Assembly: GCA_014896535.1 (NCBI GenBank)
Contig: JADBKE010000015.1
Location: 1 to 64,000, forward strand
DNA length: 64,000 nt
Source: Candidatus Fermentithermobacillaceae bacterium
Lineage (GTDB): Bacteria; Bacillota; Sulfobacillia; Fermentithermobacillales; DUSS01
Reading direction: 5' to 3'
Shown piece after piece: positions 54,742-64,000 of this stretch. How positions within the stretch are numbered: position 1 is the stretch's first letter; each line of letters starts with the position of its first letter. The notes under the pieces are model-generated. The model saw only the letters and a program-made list of their open reading frames with translations. It was not told where the DNA came from and did no database searches. The position numbers were made by a program, and so were the translations under genes.

Positions 54742-55554
54742 GTGTGGACCGCTGTTCTCGGTGTCTTTCTTAAAGAATGGCGACAGGTGAACAAGTATCA
54801 ATCGTGGGTCATTTCCACGGTAGAGGATATTGTGAGTTTTACCCTCCCCCTGATTTTGGCCTCCTATGCGCTGCGTTCCACTGTAGGTACCGATGAGTTC
54901 CAGGCGTTGACCCGGACGGCGTCGCCGGAGGCTTACCTCGCTGCCGGTGCTTCCGTCTGGTTGTGGCTCATTTCGGCGCTGTGGAGCACGGGATCGGTGT
55001 TGCGAACGGAAATGAGGCAGGGAACATTGGAGGTGCTTCTGACCAGCCCCGTTTCCATACTTGTGTGGGCTTTTTCGGTCTCCGTCTTCCGGTTGGCTCT
55101 CTCGGCGCCGTCGGTCATGTTTCACGTATTGATCATCGCCGTAGCTTCGGGCATCAATCTGTTGAAAGTTAACTGGCTTCTCGTACTCGTCACCGCAGTG
55201 ATAGGCTCCCTGGCCCTCGGAGGGCTCGGCCTGGCCTACGGGGGAGTGATCATCCGGTACAAAGATACCGGCGCCTTCGGCAACCTTCTCAGAGCTCTTT
55301 TCTGGGTGTTAAGCGGCTCTACCTATTCGCTGAGCGTATTCCCCCGCTACTTGCAGGTGGTAGCAGCTCTTCTGCCGACCACTTATGTCATCGATCTCAC
55401 GCGGTGCGCTTTCTTGAATGCCGGGGCATTTGGCACCGCCAGGGGGATCGTGGTCCTGATCATCGAGGCGGGGGTACTTTCGTCTTTCGGGTTGTGGGTC
55501 TTGCGCAGGCTGCTGAGGGAAGCCAGAACCGAAGGTACCCTTTCTACTTTCTAG
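54742..55554 (+). CDS. ABC-2 type transporter permease, first subunit
   Basis: 270 residues, about six membrane helices. LKEWRQVNKYQSWV at the start, MRQGTLEVLLTSPVS in the conserved loop, and a C-terminal helix after LPTTYVIDLTRCAFL fit the ABC-2 family. GTG 54742 with AAGGGGAA upstream is preferred to the unsupported GTG 54691. Pairs with the next permease. Confidence 0.85.
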   Translation: MWTAVLGVFLKEWRQVNKYQSWVISTVEDIVSFTLPLILASYALRSTVGTDEFQALTRTASPEAYLAAGASVWLWLISALWSTGSVLRTEMRQGTLEVLLTSPVSILVWAFSVSVFRLALSAPSVMFHVLIIAVASGINLLKVNWLLVLVTAVIGSLALGGLGLAYGGVIIRYKDTGAFGNLLRALFWVLSGSTYSLSVFPRYLQVVAALLPTTYVIDLTRCAFLNAGAFGTARGIVVLIIEAGVLSSFGLWVLRRLLREARTEGTLSTF

Positions 55555-55651
55555 TCGGCGGTCTTCCCGTGACGCGGGATGCGGAGTCCGGTATCGAAGT
55601 GCGCGAGTTAAGTCGCCGGGGGTCATCTCATCTTTTGGGGGTGCTGAACCC

Positions 55652-56464
55652 GTGTTGCGCGTTCATCGCCTTTATCACTCGTTCCTGAAGGAGTGGCGGC
55701 AGGAACGGCGGAGGAAGTTAAGCCTGATTTCGGAGATCGTACTCCCGTTGCTCTTTGCCCTCCCTCTGGTCTTGATGGGCCTCACCTTCGTCGGAGGGAC
55801 CAAGAGTGGGTTTATCCAGGTCGTTGGGACGCCTTACCTGCTTACCTATTATGCCATCGGGGCCATTCTGCTGGACGTTTCCGATACGTTGTATTTCGGG
55901 GCCGATGGCTTTGTCGAAGACGAGAGCATGCAGGGAACTCTTGAGATTCAGCTGGCGGCGCCCTCCTCGTTCGTGGAAATTCTCATGGGATATCTGTTAT
56001 ATAGCATGGTCAAAAGAATCCTGGCTGTTTTCATCTCTCTCGGCACCGTTTTCCTCATCGAGCGTCCCGCTCTCAGTCTTGATTTAGCGAAGCTCGCGGG
56101 CAGTCTAAGTTTGTATGTCATCTACCTGGCTGCCCTGGGTACTTTGATGGCAGGGTTTCGCCTCCTGTCCAAGGGCAAGACCTTTCCGATTACTATATAT
56201 GGCCTCGTGCTGACGTTGTCGGGTTACACCTACCCGGTGTCGGTGTTGCCCCAACCCATAAGAGCGATTTCCCTGGTCATACCCCAGACCCACTTCGTCG
56301 ACCTGATCCGCAGTTCGGTGCTGGGGATACCTACCGTATGGTCCCCGGTGCTTCAGTTTCTGTATGTTGGCGTCGCAACCGCCATCGTCATCCTCCTGAG
56401 CGCCGCAGGGTTCGTTCTCTTATATAGACAGGCGAAAAGAGAAGGCACTTTACCCTGGTACTGA
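55652..56464 (+). CDS. ABC-2 type transporter permease, second subunit
   Basis: 270 residues, about six membrane helices, the same topology as the preceding gene: LKEWRQERRRKLSLIS near the N-terminus, MQGTLEIQLAAPSS in the loop, IPQTHFVDLIRSSVLG later. The two permeases look like an ancient duplication forming a heterodimer. The GTG at 55652 has only a distant GGGGGTG, so the start is less certain. Confidence 0.84.
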   Translation: MLRVHRLYHSFLKEWRQERRRKLSLISEIVLPLLFALPLVLMGLTFVGGTKSGFIQVVGTPYLLTYYAIGAILLDVSDTLYFGADGFVEDESMQGTLEIQLAAPSSFVEILMGYLLYSMVKRILAVFISLGTVFLIERPALSLDLAKLAGSLSLYVIYLAALGTLMAGFRLLSKGKTFPITIYGLVLTLSGYTYPVSVLPQPIRAISLVIPQTHFVDLIRSSVLGIPTVWSPVLQFLYVGVATAIVILLSAAGFVLLYRQAKREGTLPWY

Positions 56465-56616
56465 CAAGCTCCGGCCCTCCTCAGAAGAAACATTCTGCGA
56501 AGTATCGAATCGCATTGCCTGGCAGGCCGTCACGAAGCCCGTTTTGCCGTGGCCGGCCCTGCCGGGGTCCGGGTGGGCTTGGCGGTTCCAGACTCTTTCG
56601 GGCTCCTTTCGAAATG

Positions 56617-56659
56617 GTGACATTTTCTCTGGCCGCCTTTAGGGTGACGATATCATTGG
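56617..56659 (+). repeat. repeated 43-bp element, copy B, upstream of the L7Ae-str promoter
   Basis: GTGACATTTTCTCTGG (56617-56632) and GTGACGATATCATTGG (56644-56659), same 27-base period and same linker (CCGCCTTTAGG) as copy A at 45160. About 37 of 43 bases are identical. It stands 26 bases before the -35 box. Confidence 0.85.
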
Positions 56660-56685
56660 TCGACACCAAACTCGCTGCGTTTTCG

Positions 56686-56714
56686 TTGACACGTTTATGA
56701 GCGGGTGCTAAACT
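56686..56714 (+). promoter_or_regulatory. promoter of the L7Ae-rpsL-rpsG-fusA-tuf operon
   Basis: A perfect TTGACA (56686-56691) and TAAACT (56709-56714), 17-base spacer, about 40 bases before the L7Ae-like gene. Confidence 0.72.
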
Positions 56715-56753
56715 CATAAACGTGCCTTTTTTCTTGCTTCCGGGAGGAGCCCT

Positions 56754-57002
56754 ATGTTCGAGCGAGGCAAGATGGTTTGCGGCACAAGACAGTCGGAAAG
56801 AGCTCTCCTTTCCGGGGCCGCGCTCAGGCTATACGTCGCTAGGGACGCAGACCCGAAAGTGGTGGGACGAGTGCTGGACCTCGCGAAAGAAAAGGGAGTC
56901 GAGGTCGTTTTCGTGGATACCATGGCGGAACTGGGAAAAGCTTGCAAGTTGCGGGTTGGTTGCGCTGCGGCCTGTCTTTTGAAGGAGAGCAGCGGTCAGT
57001 AG
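56754..57002 (+). CDS. L7Ae/L30e/Gadd45-family ribosomal protein (YbxF-like)
   Basis: 82 residues of the L7Ae RNA-binding fold that binds kink-turns. GAALRLYVARDADPKVVGRV and a final VGCAAACLL match YbxF-type proteins that precede rpsL in Bacillota. GGGAGGA upstream of ATG 56754. First gene after the promoter. Confidence 0.9.
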   Translation: MFERGKMVCGTRQSERALLSGAALRLYVARDADPKVVGRVLDLAKEKGVEVVFVDTMAELGKACKLRVGCAAACLLKESSGQ

Positions 57003-57081
57003 ACAGTTGGCCGGTCTCGCATGCGTCGGGGAGATCGGTTTAACCTGCGCGGGGTGAATTCGGACAGAAGGAGGGGAGATC

Positions 57082-57456
57082 GTGCCCACCATAAACCAGC
57101 TGGTGCGGAAAGAAAGGCAGAGGCCAAAAGCCAAGTCCAAGGCACCTGCCTTGAGAGGTAACCCCTTCAAGAGAGGTGTGTGCACCGTCGTAAGGACGAC
57201 CAGCCCCAAGAAGCCGAACTCGGCGTTGAGAAAGATCGCCAGGGTAAGGCTGACCAATGGAATTGAGGTAACGGCCTACATCCCCGGGATCGGGCATAAC
57301 CTGCAGGAACACTCGGTCGTCCTGGTAAGAGGCGGGAGAGTTCGGGATCTGCCCGGAGTGCGTTACCACATAGTTAGAGGGGCGCTGGACGCCGCCGGGG
57401 TTGCCGACAGGGCGCAGGGTCGTTCCAAGTACGGTGCCAAGCGACCTAAGAAGTGA
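57082..57456 (+). CDS. rpsL: 30S ribosomal protein S12
   Basis: 124 residues. PTINQLVRK start, [15 protein letters not shown] in the decoding-site loop (the residues altered in streptomycin resistance are wild type) and [15 protein letters not shown] 57082 with AGGAGGGG upstream. Confidence 0.97.
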   Translation: MPTINQLVRKERQRPKAKSKAPALRGNPFKRGVCTVVRTTSPKKPNSALRKIARVRLTNGIEVTAYIPGIGHNLQEHSVVLVRGGRVRDLPGVRYHIVRGALDAAGVADRAQGRSKYGAKRPKK

Positions 57457-57559
57457 GAGCTTGAGTTATCGTTGAGCCGGTACCGCTTGTGCTGGCCTTT
57501 TTCGGTGGTTAATCGGTGTGCAACTTGCCCGCACCTGCGTAATGGAGGAGGTGAAGTCG

Positions 57560-58030
57560 GTGCCGCGGAGGAAGAGAGCGACTGCCAGGACGTGGGAGCC
57601 GGATCCCGTTTACGGGTCGGTTCTCGTGACCAGGTTGATCAACAAAGTCATGTGGGATGGGAAAAAGCACCTGGCTAGAAAGATCGTAATGAATGCCCTG
57701 AAAATTGTGGAGGAAAAGACCGGTAAGAAGGGCAGCGAGGTGCTGGAGGAAGCCATCAAGAATGCCATGCCCGTCCTGGAAGTACGTCCCAGGAGAGTCG
57801 GTGGTGCTACTTATCAGGTGCCTATGGAAGTGAGGCCGGAACGCAGGTATTCCCTGGCTCTCCGGTGGCTTGTGGAGGTCGCCAGGGAAAGGCCGGAGAG
57901 AACGATGATCTCGCGCCTTGCCGCCGAGATCATGGACGCGGCCAACAACACCGGCAACACCATCAAGCGGAAGGAAGATATGCACCGGATGGCCGAGGCT
58001 AACCGCGCGTTTGCCCATTACCGGTGGTAA
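57560..58030 (+). CDS. rpsG: 30S ribosomal protein S7
   Basis: 156 residues, exactly the family length with the GTG at 57560 ([19 protein letters not shown]) and GGAGGAGGTG upstream. The open frame extends further upstream but the extra residues are not conserved. Confidence 0.96.
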   Translation: MPRRKRATARTWEPDPVYGSVLVTRLINKVMWDGKKHLARKIVMNALKIVEEKTGKKGSEVLEEAIKNAMPVLEVRPRRVGGATYQVPMEVRPERRYSLALRWLVEVARERPERTMISRLAAEIMDAANNTGNTIKRKEDMHRMAEANRAFAHYRW

Positions 58031-58072
58031 CTTGGAGAGTAACGCCACAATTTACGGAAAGGGGGGATTTCG

Positions 58073-60157
58073 ATGCCGAGGGATTTTCCTTTGGAGCGCG
58101 TCAGAAACATAGGCATCATGGCCCACATCGATGCGGGTAAGACTACCACCACCGAACGGATCCTTTTCTACACGGGACGGGTTCACAAGATGGGCGAGGT
58201 CGACGAAGGTTCGGCGACAATGGACTGGATGGTTCAAGAGCAGGAACGCGGAATAACTATTACGTCGGCGGCGACCACGTGCTACTGGAAGGATCACAGG
58301 ATAAACATTATAGACACGCCAGGGCACGTTGACTTTACCGCCGAGGTAGAGCGGTGTCTGCGCGTACTCGATGGAGCGGTGGCCGTGTTTTGCGCCAAAG
58401 GCGGCGTCGAACCCCAATCCGAAACAGTGTGGCGTCAAGCTGACAAGTACGGTGTGCCGAGAATCGCCTACGTTAACAAGATGGACGCGGTAGGTGCGGA
58501 CTTTTTCCGGGCAGTCAGAATGATGGTAGACAGGCTCGGGGCACGGCCGGTCATCCTCACTCTGCCGGTGGGAATCGAAGAGTCGTTCTCAGGCGTCGTC
58601 GATCTCATCAAGATGAGGGCGTTCTATTGGGTGGACGAATTGGGCACCCAAATCCGCGAAGACGTCATCCCCGAGGACTTGAGAGAAGCGGCGGCTACCT
58701 ACAGAGATAAGCTAGTGGAAACTGCAGCTGACTTCTCCGAGGAGGTGCTGGAAGCTTACCTTACCGGCACCGATGTGTCTGAGAAGGCTCTTCTTACAGC
58801 TCTGAGGAAGGGCACCATAGCGATGAAAATCGTGCCGGTGCTGTGCGGCTCGTCCCTTCGAAACAAGGGCGTTCAGAAGCTTCTCGACGCCATAGTTGAC
58901 TTCCTGCCATCTCCGCTGGACGTACCACCTGTGGCCGGTGAGGTTCCCGGTACGGGAGAGGTTGTCCTGCGAAAGCCATCGGACGACGAACCCTTCACGG
59001 CGCTGGTCTTCAAGGTGGCGGTCGACCCGTACGTCGGAAGGCTCTCTTACTTCCGAGTTTATTCGGGGTCTCTTACCAACAGGTCCTACGTTTACAACGC
59101 CACTCGGGGAAAGGGCGAAAGGATATCGCGGCTTTTGCGGATGCACGCAAATCACCGCGAGGACATCGACGAGGTGAGGACCGGAGACATCGCCGCGACA
59201 GTGGCGTTGAAATACACGTTTACCGGGGACACCCTTTGTCCCGAGGATCATCCCATCGTCCTCGAGCCCATCAGATTCCCGGAACCCGTCATATCGGTGG
59301 CCATAGAGCCCCAGTCCGTTCAGGATCAGGATAAGCTCGTCCTCGCGCTACAGAAACTCGCCGAGGAAGACCCCACCTTCTCGGTGCGTACCGATGAGGA
59401 GACTGGTCAGACCATCATCTCGGGAATGGGCGAGCTTCACTTGGAAATCATCGTCGACCGGCTTACGCGAGAATTTGGGGTCAAGGTGTTGGTGGGACGT
59501 CCCCAGGTGTCATACAGAGAGACCATAACTAAGACGGTGGAAGCGGAAGGCAAGTTCATTAAGCAAACCGGAGGCCGCGGGCAATACGGGCACGTGATCA
59601 TCCGAATGGAACCGCTTCCGAGGTCCTCAGGGGTCGAATTCCGGTCGGAGATAAAGGGCGGTGTGATACCCCAAGAGTTCATTCCGGCTGTGGAAGCGGG
59701 AGTGCGGGAAGCTCTTGAGTCGGGGGTGCTGATGGGACATCCCGTAACCGATGTCCGGGTCACGCTGCTCGATGGCTCCTATCACGAGGTAGACTCCTCG
59801 GAGATCTCGTTTAAAGTTGCCGGTTCTCTGGCGGTTAAACAGGCACTGGAAAAGGCCGGTCCCATACTCCTTGAACCGATGATGTCGGTGGAAGTGGTGG
59901 TGCCTTCCGCGTTCCTGGGGGACGTGCTTGCCGACCTCAGTCAGAGGCGAGCCGAGATTACGGGCGTGGAAACGAGAAACGACCTGGAGACAATATCGGC
60001 GACGGTGCCTCTTTCCAGTATGTTCGGGTACGCGACGGACCTTCGCTCAAAGAGTCAGGGAAGGGGTACCTATACGATGCAGTTTTCACACTACGGCGAA
60101 GTACCGCCCGAAGAGGCACAAAAACTCATCGACAGATATCTCGGGCGGCTTCCATAA
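58073..60157 (+). CDS. fusA: elongation factor G (canonical)
   Basis: 694 residues with standard motifs [24 protein letters not shown] and NKMD. Drives translocation. ATG 58073, AAAGGGGGG upstream. It is the housekeeping copy; the divergent paralogue is at 8669. Confidence 0.97.
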   Translation: MPRDFPLERVRNIGIMAHIDAGKTTTTERILFYTGRVHKMGEVDEGSATMDWMVQEQERGITITSAATTCYWKDHRINIIDTPGHVDFTAEVERCLRVLDGAVAVFCAKGGVEPQSETVWRQADKYGVPRIAYVNKMDAVGADFFRAVRMMVDRLGARPVILTLPVGIEESFSGVVDLIKMRAFYWVDELGTQIREDVIPEDLREAAATYRDKLVETAADFSEEVLEAYLTGTDVSEKALLTALRKGTIAMKIVPVLCGSSLRNKGVQKLLDAIVDFLPSPLDVPPVAGEVPGTGEVVLRKPSDDEPFTALVFKVAVDPYVGRLSYFRVYSGSLTNRSYVYNATRGKGERISRLLRMHANHREDIDEVRTGDIAATVALKYTFTGDTLCPEDHPIVLEPIRFPEPVISVAIEPQSVQDQDKLVLALQKLAEEDPTFSVRTDEETGQTIISGMGELHLEIIVDRLTREFGVKVLVGRPQVSYRETITKTVEAEGKFIKQTGGRGQYGHVIIRMEPLPRSSGVEFRSEIKGGVIPQEFIPAVEAGVREALESGVLMGHPVTDVRVTLLDGSYHEVDSSEISFKVAGSLAVKQALEKAGPILLEPMMSVEVVVPSAFLGDVLADLSQRRAEITGVETRNDLETISATVPLSSMFGYATDLRSKSQGRGTYTMQFSHYGEVPPEEAQKLIDRYLGRLP

Positions 60158-60227
60158 AAGCTGACAAACTCGAACAGCGACCGACTACGGTCAAAGAGAA
60201 AACTCGTTCCAGAGAGGGAGGATATTC

Positions 60228-61430
<1,203 letters not shown>

Positions 61431-61437
61431 TGTGCCA

Positions 61438-61749
61438 GTGGCGAAGCAGAAGATACGCGTTCGCCTTAGAGCGTTTGACCATAGGGTGCTGGACGCCTCG
61501 GCGGCTAGGATCGTTGAGACTGCCAGGCGCACCGGCGCGCTTGTGGCGGGTCCGATTCCCCTTCCAACCGAGAGGAGCGTTTACACGATTCTCGTGGCGC
61601 CCAACGGGGAGAAGGATATCAGGGAACAGTTTGAGATGAGGGTGCACAAAAGGCTCATTGATATCATGGAGCCGACCACCAAGACTATGGACGCCCTCAC
61701 CAGGCTCGATCTCCCTGCAGGAGTGGACGTGGAGATCAAGACGCTCTAG
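61438..61749 (+). CDS. rpsJ: 30S ribosomal protein S10
   Basis: 103 residues with [18 protein letters not shown] at the start and [12 protein letters not shown]. The GTG at 61438 suits the GAGGAG in the end of tuf; GTG 61432 would be too close. First gene of the S10 operon; 7 bases separate it from tuf. Confidence 0.96.
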   Translation: MAKQKIRVRLRAFDHRVLDASAARIVETARRTGALVAGPIPLPTERSVYTILVAPNGEKDIREQFEMRVHKRLIDIMEPTTKTMDALTRLDLPAGVDVEIKTL

Positions 61750-61779
61750 GCTTTCGAGCGGGTGAGGAGGTAGGTATCG

Positions 61780-62427
61780 GTGTCCAAGGCCATTTTGGGA
61801 AAGAAACTCGGGATGACCCAGGTTTTCGACGAGGCCGGGGTTCTCGTTCCCGTTACCGTGATACAGGCGGGGCCGTGCACCGTTGTGGATGTACGAACCC
61901 AGGAGAAACACGGGTACGACGCGATACAGGTGGGGTTCGAACCGGTCAGCGAGACGAAGGTGAGCTTGCCTGTGAGGGGTTACTACAAGAAAAAAGGAGT
62001 GGGTCCGTTCCGGTATCTCAGGGAATTTAGGTTAAACGGCGGGCCCAGACCCGAACCGGGCACGATTCTCACCGTAGACATGTTCCGGCCCGGGGAAAGG
62101 GTGGACGTGACGGGAACGAGCATAGGAAAGGGATTTGCCGGGGGCATCAAGAGGTGGAACTTCCGAAGAGGTCCGATGGCCCACGGCTCCAAGTATCATC
62201 GCGGCCCCGGTTCGCTTCAATCGAGGGATGCTGCTCGAGTGTTCCCTGGTAGAAAAATGCCGGGGCATCTCGGGAATGAAAGGGTTACCATCCGAAACTT
62301 GAGAGTGGTCAAGGTTGATCCCGAAAAGCACCTCTTGCTCGTGGAAGGTTCGGTGCCCGGAACGAGAGGTTCGCTTCTTGCCATTAAGGAGACGAAGGTG
62401 AGGAAAGGAGGGAACACCCGTGCCTGA
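61780..62427 (+). CDS. rplC: 50S ribosomal protein L3
   Basis: 215 residues. KAILGKKLGMTQVFDE start and the family segment FRRGPMAHGSKYHRGPGS near residue 125. GTG 61780 with GAGGAGG upstream. Overlaps rplD by 8 bases. Confidence 0.96.
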   Translation: MSKAILGKKLGMTQVFDEAGVLVPVTVIQAGPCTVVDVRTQEKHGYDAIQVGFEPVSETKVSLPVRGYYKKKGVGPFRYLREFRLNGGPRPEPGTILTVDMFRPGERVDVTGTSIGKGFAGGIKRWNFRRGPMAHGSKYHRGPGSLQSRDAARVFPGRKMPGHLGNERVTIRNLRVVKVDPEKHLLLVEGSVPGTRGSLLAIKETKVRKGGNTRA

Positions 62428-63043
62428 AGCTACCGTGTTCGATGTACAAGGCAGGGAGCAGGGGAAAGTAGAGCTTCCCGCATCTATCTGGGGCCAGGAG
62501 GTGAATACCTCGCTTCTCCGGGCTTCTGTTCTGTCACATCTGGCTAAGCTGCGGCGCGGGACTGCCTCCACCAAGACCAGAGCGGAAGTATCAGGCGGCG
62601 GTAGGAAACCCTGGCGCCAGAAAGGCACGGGTCGTGCGAGACAAGGGTCGATTCGTTCCCCTCTGTGGCGTCACGGGGGCATCGTGTTCGGGCCTCATCC
62701 CAGGGACTACGGCTGGGACCTTCCCAAAGCTATGCGCAGGAGGGCTTTGATTTCCGCTCTGTCTTCTAAGGCCAAGGACGGCAGGGTGGTGGTAGTTGAT
62801 AACATAACCCTGGAAAGGCCGCGGACGCGCGAACTCCGGATTCTCCTGGACAACCTGGGCGTCCGGCAGTCCGCCCTTCTGGTTACAGCTCAGCCCGACC
62901 GTAACATCGTGCTCTCGGCTCGAAATCTTCCAGGTGTTTCGGTGGTAACGGCTCAGGACATCGGGGTGTACGATGTTATGACCCACAGGCACCTCGTCGT
63001 AACGAAGGACGCTCTGTCCAAGCTCGAGGAGGTGCTGGCATGA
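62420..63043 (+). CDS. rplD: 50S ribosomal protein L4
   Basis: 207 residues. GGGRKPWRQKGTGRARQGS is the central loop that reaches the exit tunnel. GTG 62420 with AAAGGAGGG upstream; overlaps both neighbours by a few bases, which couples the operon's translation. Confidence 0.95.
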   Translation: MPEATVFDVQGREQGKVELPASIWGQEVNTSLLRASVLSHLAKLRRGTASTKTRAEVSGGGRKPWRQKGTGRARQGSIRSPLWRHGGIVFGPHPRDYGWDLPKAMRRRALISALSSKAKDGRVVVVDNITLERPRTRELRILLDNLGVRQSALLVTAQPDRNIVLSARNLPGVSVVTAQDIGVYDVMTHRHLVVTKDALSKLEEVLA

Positions 63044-63330
63044 ACCTTACGGTCTACGACATCATCATAAGACCGCTCGTCACCGAGAAAACCAGCGCGG
63101 ATATGGAAAAAGGGACGTACACCTTCGAGGTTCACCCGCTGGCCAACAAAGCGCAGATAAAGGAAGCTGTGGAGACGATATTCAAGGTCTCGGTCGACGA
63201 GGTCCGTACTTTAAACCTGCCTGGCAAGCCCAGGAGGATGGGGTACTTCGCGGGGCGGACGCCGCGTCGGAAGAAGGCCATCGTAAAGCTCGCGCCTGGT
63301 CAACGGATAAAAGGGTTCGAAGGCGTGTAG
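63040..63330 (+). CDS. rplW: 50S ribosomal protein L23
   Basis: 96 residues. IIRPLVTEKT start and YTFEVHPLANKAQIKEAVE follow the family. The ATGA overlap joins it with rplD. Sits at the tunnel exit and docks SecYEG and trigger factor. Confidence 0.95.
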   Translation: MNLTVYDIIIRPLVTEKTSADMEKGTYTFEVHPLANKAQIKEAVETIFKVSVDEVRTLNLPGKPRRMGYFAGRTPRRKKAIVKLAPGQRIKGFEGV

Positions 63331-63354
63331 ACCCGGTGAAGGGAGGGAGAACAG

Positions 63355-64000
63355 GTGCCTATAAGAAGCTTTAAACCCACCTCGCCTGGGCTGAGAGCGC
63401 TCGAGCTTCCTACCTACGAGGAAATAACTAAGGAAGAACCGGAGAAATCGCTGACGGTCTCAGTGAAAAGGCATGCAGGCCGCAACAACCAGGGTCGGAT
63501 TACCACGCGCCACAGGGGTGGCGGCGCGAGAAAGATCGTCCGCATCATCGATTTCCGGAGGGACAAGGACGGCATCCCGGCGAAGGTGCAGGCTATTGAG
63601 TATGATCCAGGGCGTTCGGCGCGGATAGCTCTGCTGGCATATGCCGACGGAGAGAAGAGATATATCCTGGCACCGGTAGGGCTGTCGGTGGGCGACACGG
63701 TTATGTCCGGTCCCAATGCCGACATCAAGCCCGGAAACGCATTGCCCCTGGAGAACATTCCTACCGGAACCTTCGTTCACAACATCGAACTTCAACCCGG
63801 CAAAGGCGGTCAGATTGCTCGCAGCGCAGGTACCGCGGCTCAGGTGATGGCCAAGGAAGGTGGCTATGCCCTTCTGAGGCTTCCCTCAGGGGAGCAGAGG
63901 CTCGTATCTCTGCGGTGCAAAGCGACGATAGGACAAGTTGGAAACGTGGAGCACGAAAACGTATCCCTGGGCAAGGCCGGTCGTTCCCGGCACATGGGCT
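63355..64000 (+). CDS. rplB: 50S ribosomal protein L2, 5' part
   Basis: Starts at GTG 63355 after GGGAGGGAG and continues past the window end (about 215 of some 275 residues seen). [29 protein letters not shown] and [21 protein letters not shown] are typical. The catalytic-centre histidine region lies beyond the edge. Confidence 0.95.
   Translation, partial: MPIRSFKPTSPGLRALELPTYEEITKEEPEKSLTVSVKRHAGRNNQGRITTRHRGGGARKIVRIIDFRRDKDGIPAKVQAIEYDPGRSARIALLAYADGEKRYILAPVGLSVGDTVMSGPNADIKPGNALPLENIPTGTFVHNIELQPGKGGQIARSAGTAAQVMAKEGGYALLRLPSGEQRLVSLRCKATIGQVGNVEHENVSLGKAGRSRHMG

Overview
The window looks like chromosome from a spore-forming, anaerobic, moderately GC-rich Bacillota (Clostridia-like) genome. 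The evidence is the gene order ctsR-mcsA-mcsB-clpC-radA, yacL-ispD/F-cysS-thyX-rlmB-sigH, rpmG-secE-nusG-rplKAJL, rpoBC, L7Ae-rpsL-rpsG-fusA-tuf, rpsJ-rplC-rplD-rplW-rplB, which is the classic Bacillus/Clostridium block. Sporulation genes (spoIID, sigH), strong GGAGG ribosome binding sites, very frequent TTG/GTG starts and a tungsten-type aldehyde:ferredoxin oxidoreductase (AOR) agree with this. I cannot name the species.

Layout. 1-73: the 3' tip of a 5S rRNA gene and its terminator, so an rRNA operon lies just upstream. 479-8437: a sugar operon with a SorC-type regulator, mannose-class PTS IIC and IID, AOR, class II aldolase, zinc alcohol dehydrogenase, PTS IIA and IIB. An oxidoreductase of the tungsten AOR family inside a PTS operon is the most unusual metabolic feature here. 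8669-14167: an EF-G paralogue, spoIID (reverse), thioredoxin reductase and an rRNA methyltransferase. 14277-20829: the CtsR heat-shock operon, with a visible CtsR operator, then radA. 20826-21888 (reverse): a MazG-like protein, tRNA-Ala and carD. 22064-28471: PIN/TRAM protein, a fused IspDF, cysS, a ThyX with a split signature motif, rlmB and sigH. 28736-33182: an accessory island with nucleoside hydrolase, a Cys-motif protein, tRNA-Thr, GNAT, alkyltransferase, a tRNA remnant and a YchF GTPase.

33411-38830: tRNA-Tyr/fMet/Thr, tuf copy 1, rpmG, tRNA-Trp, secE, nusG, rplK, rplA, the L10 leader, rplJ and rplL. 39319-45080: a lysine/diaminopimelate block (asd, aspartokinase, dapA) and two exported proteins, which separate rplL from rpoB. 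45409-52866: rpoB, with a long acidic C-terminal tail, and rpoC. 52879-56464: a metallo-beta-lactamase-fold protein and an ABC exporter, which separate rpoC from the str operon. 56754-64000: L7Ae-like protein, rpsL, rpsG, fusA, tuf copy 2 and the start of the S10 operon, cut inside rplB.

The most interesting non-coding signal is a pair of near-identical elements of about 45 bp at 45160 and 56617. Each is built from two 16-bp direct repeats with a 27-bp period. Each lies 26-27 bp upstream of the -35 box of a sigma-A-like promoter, one driving rpoBC and the other the L7Ae-str operon. Both sit exactly at the right-hand junction where a block of unrelated genes interrupts the conserved order. They could be remnants of a promoter-carrying mobile element or a shared regulatory site for the transcription and translation machinery.
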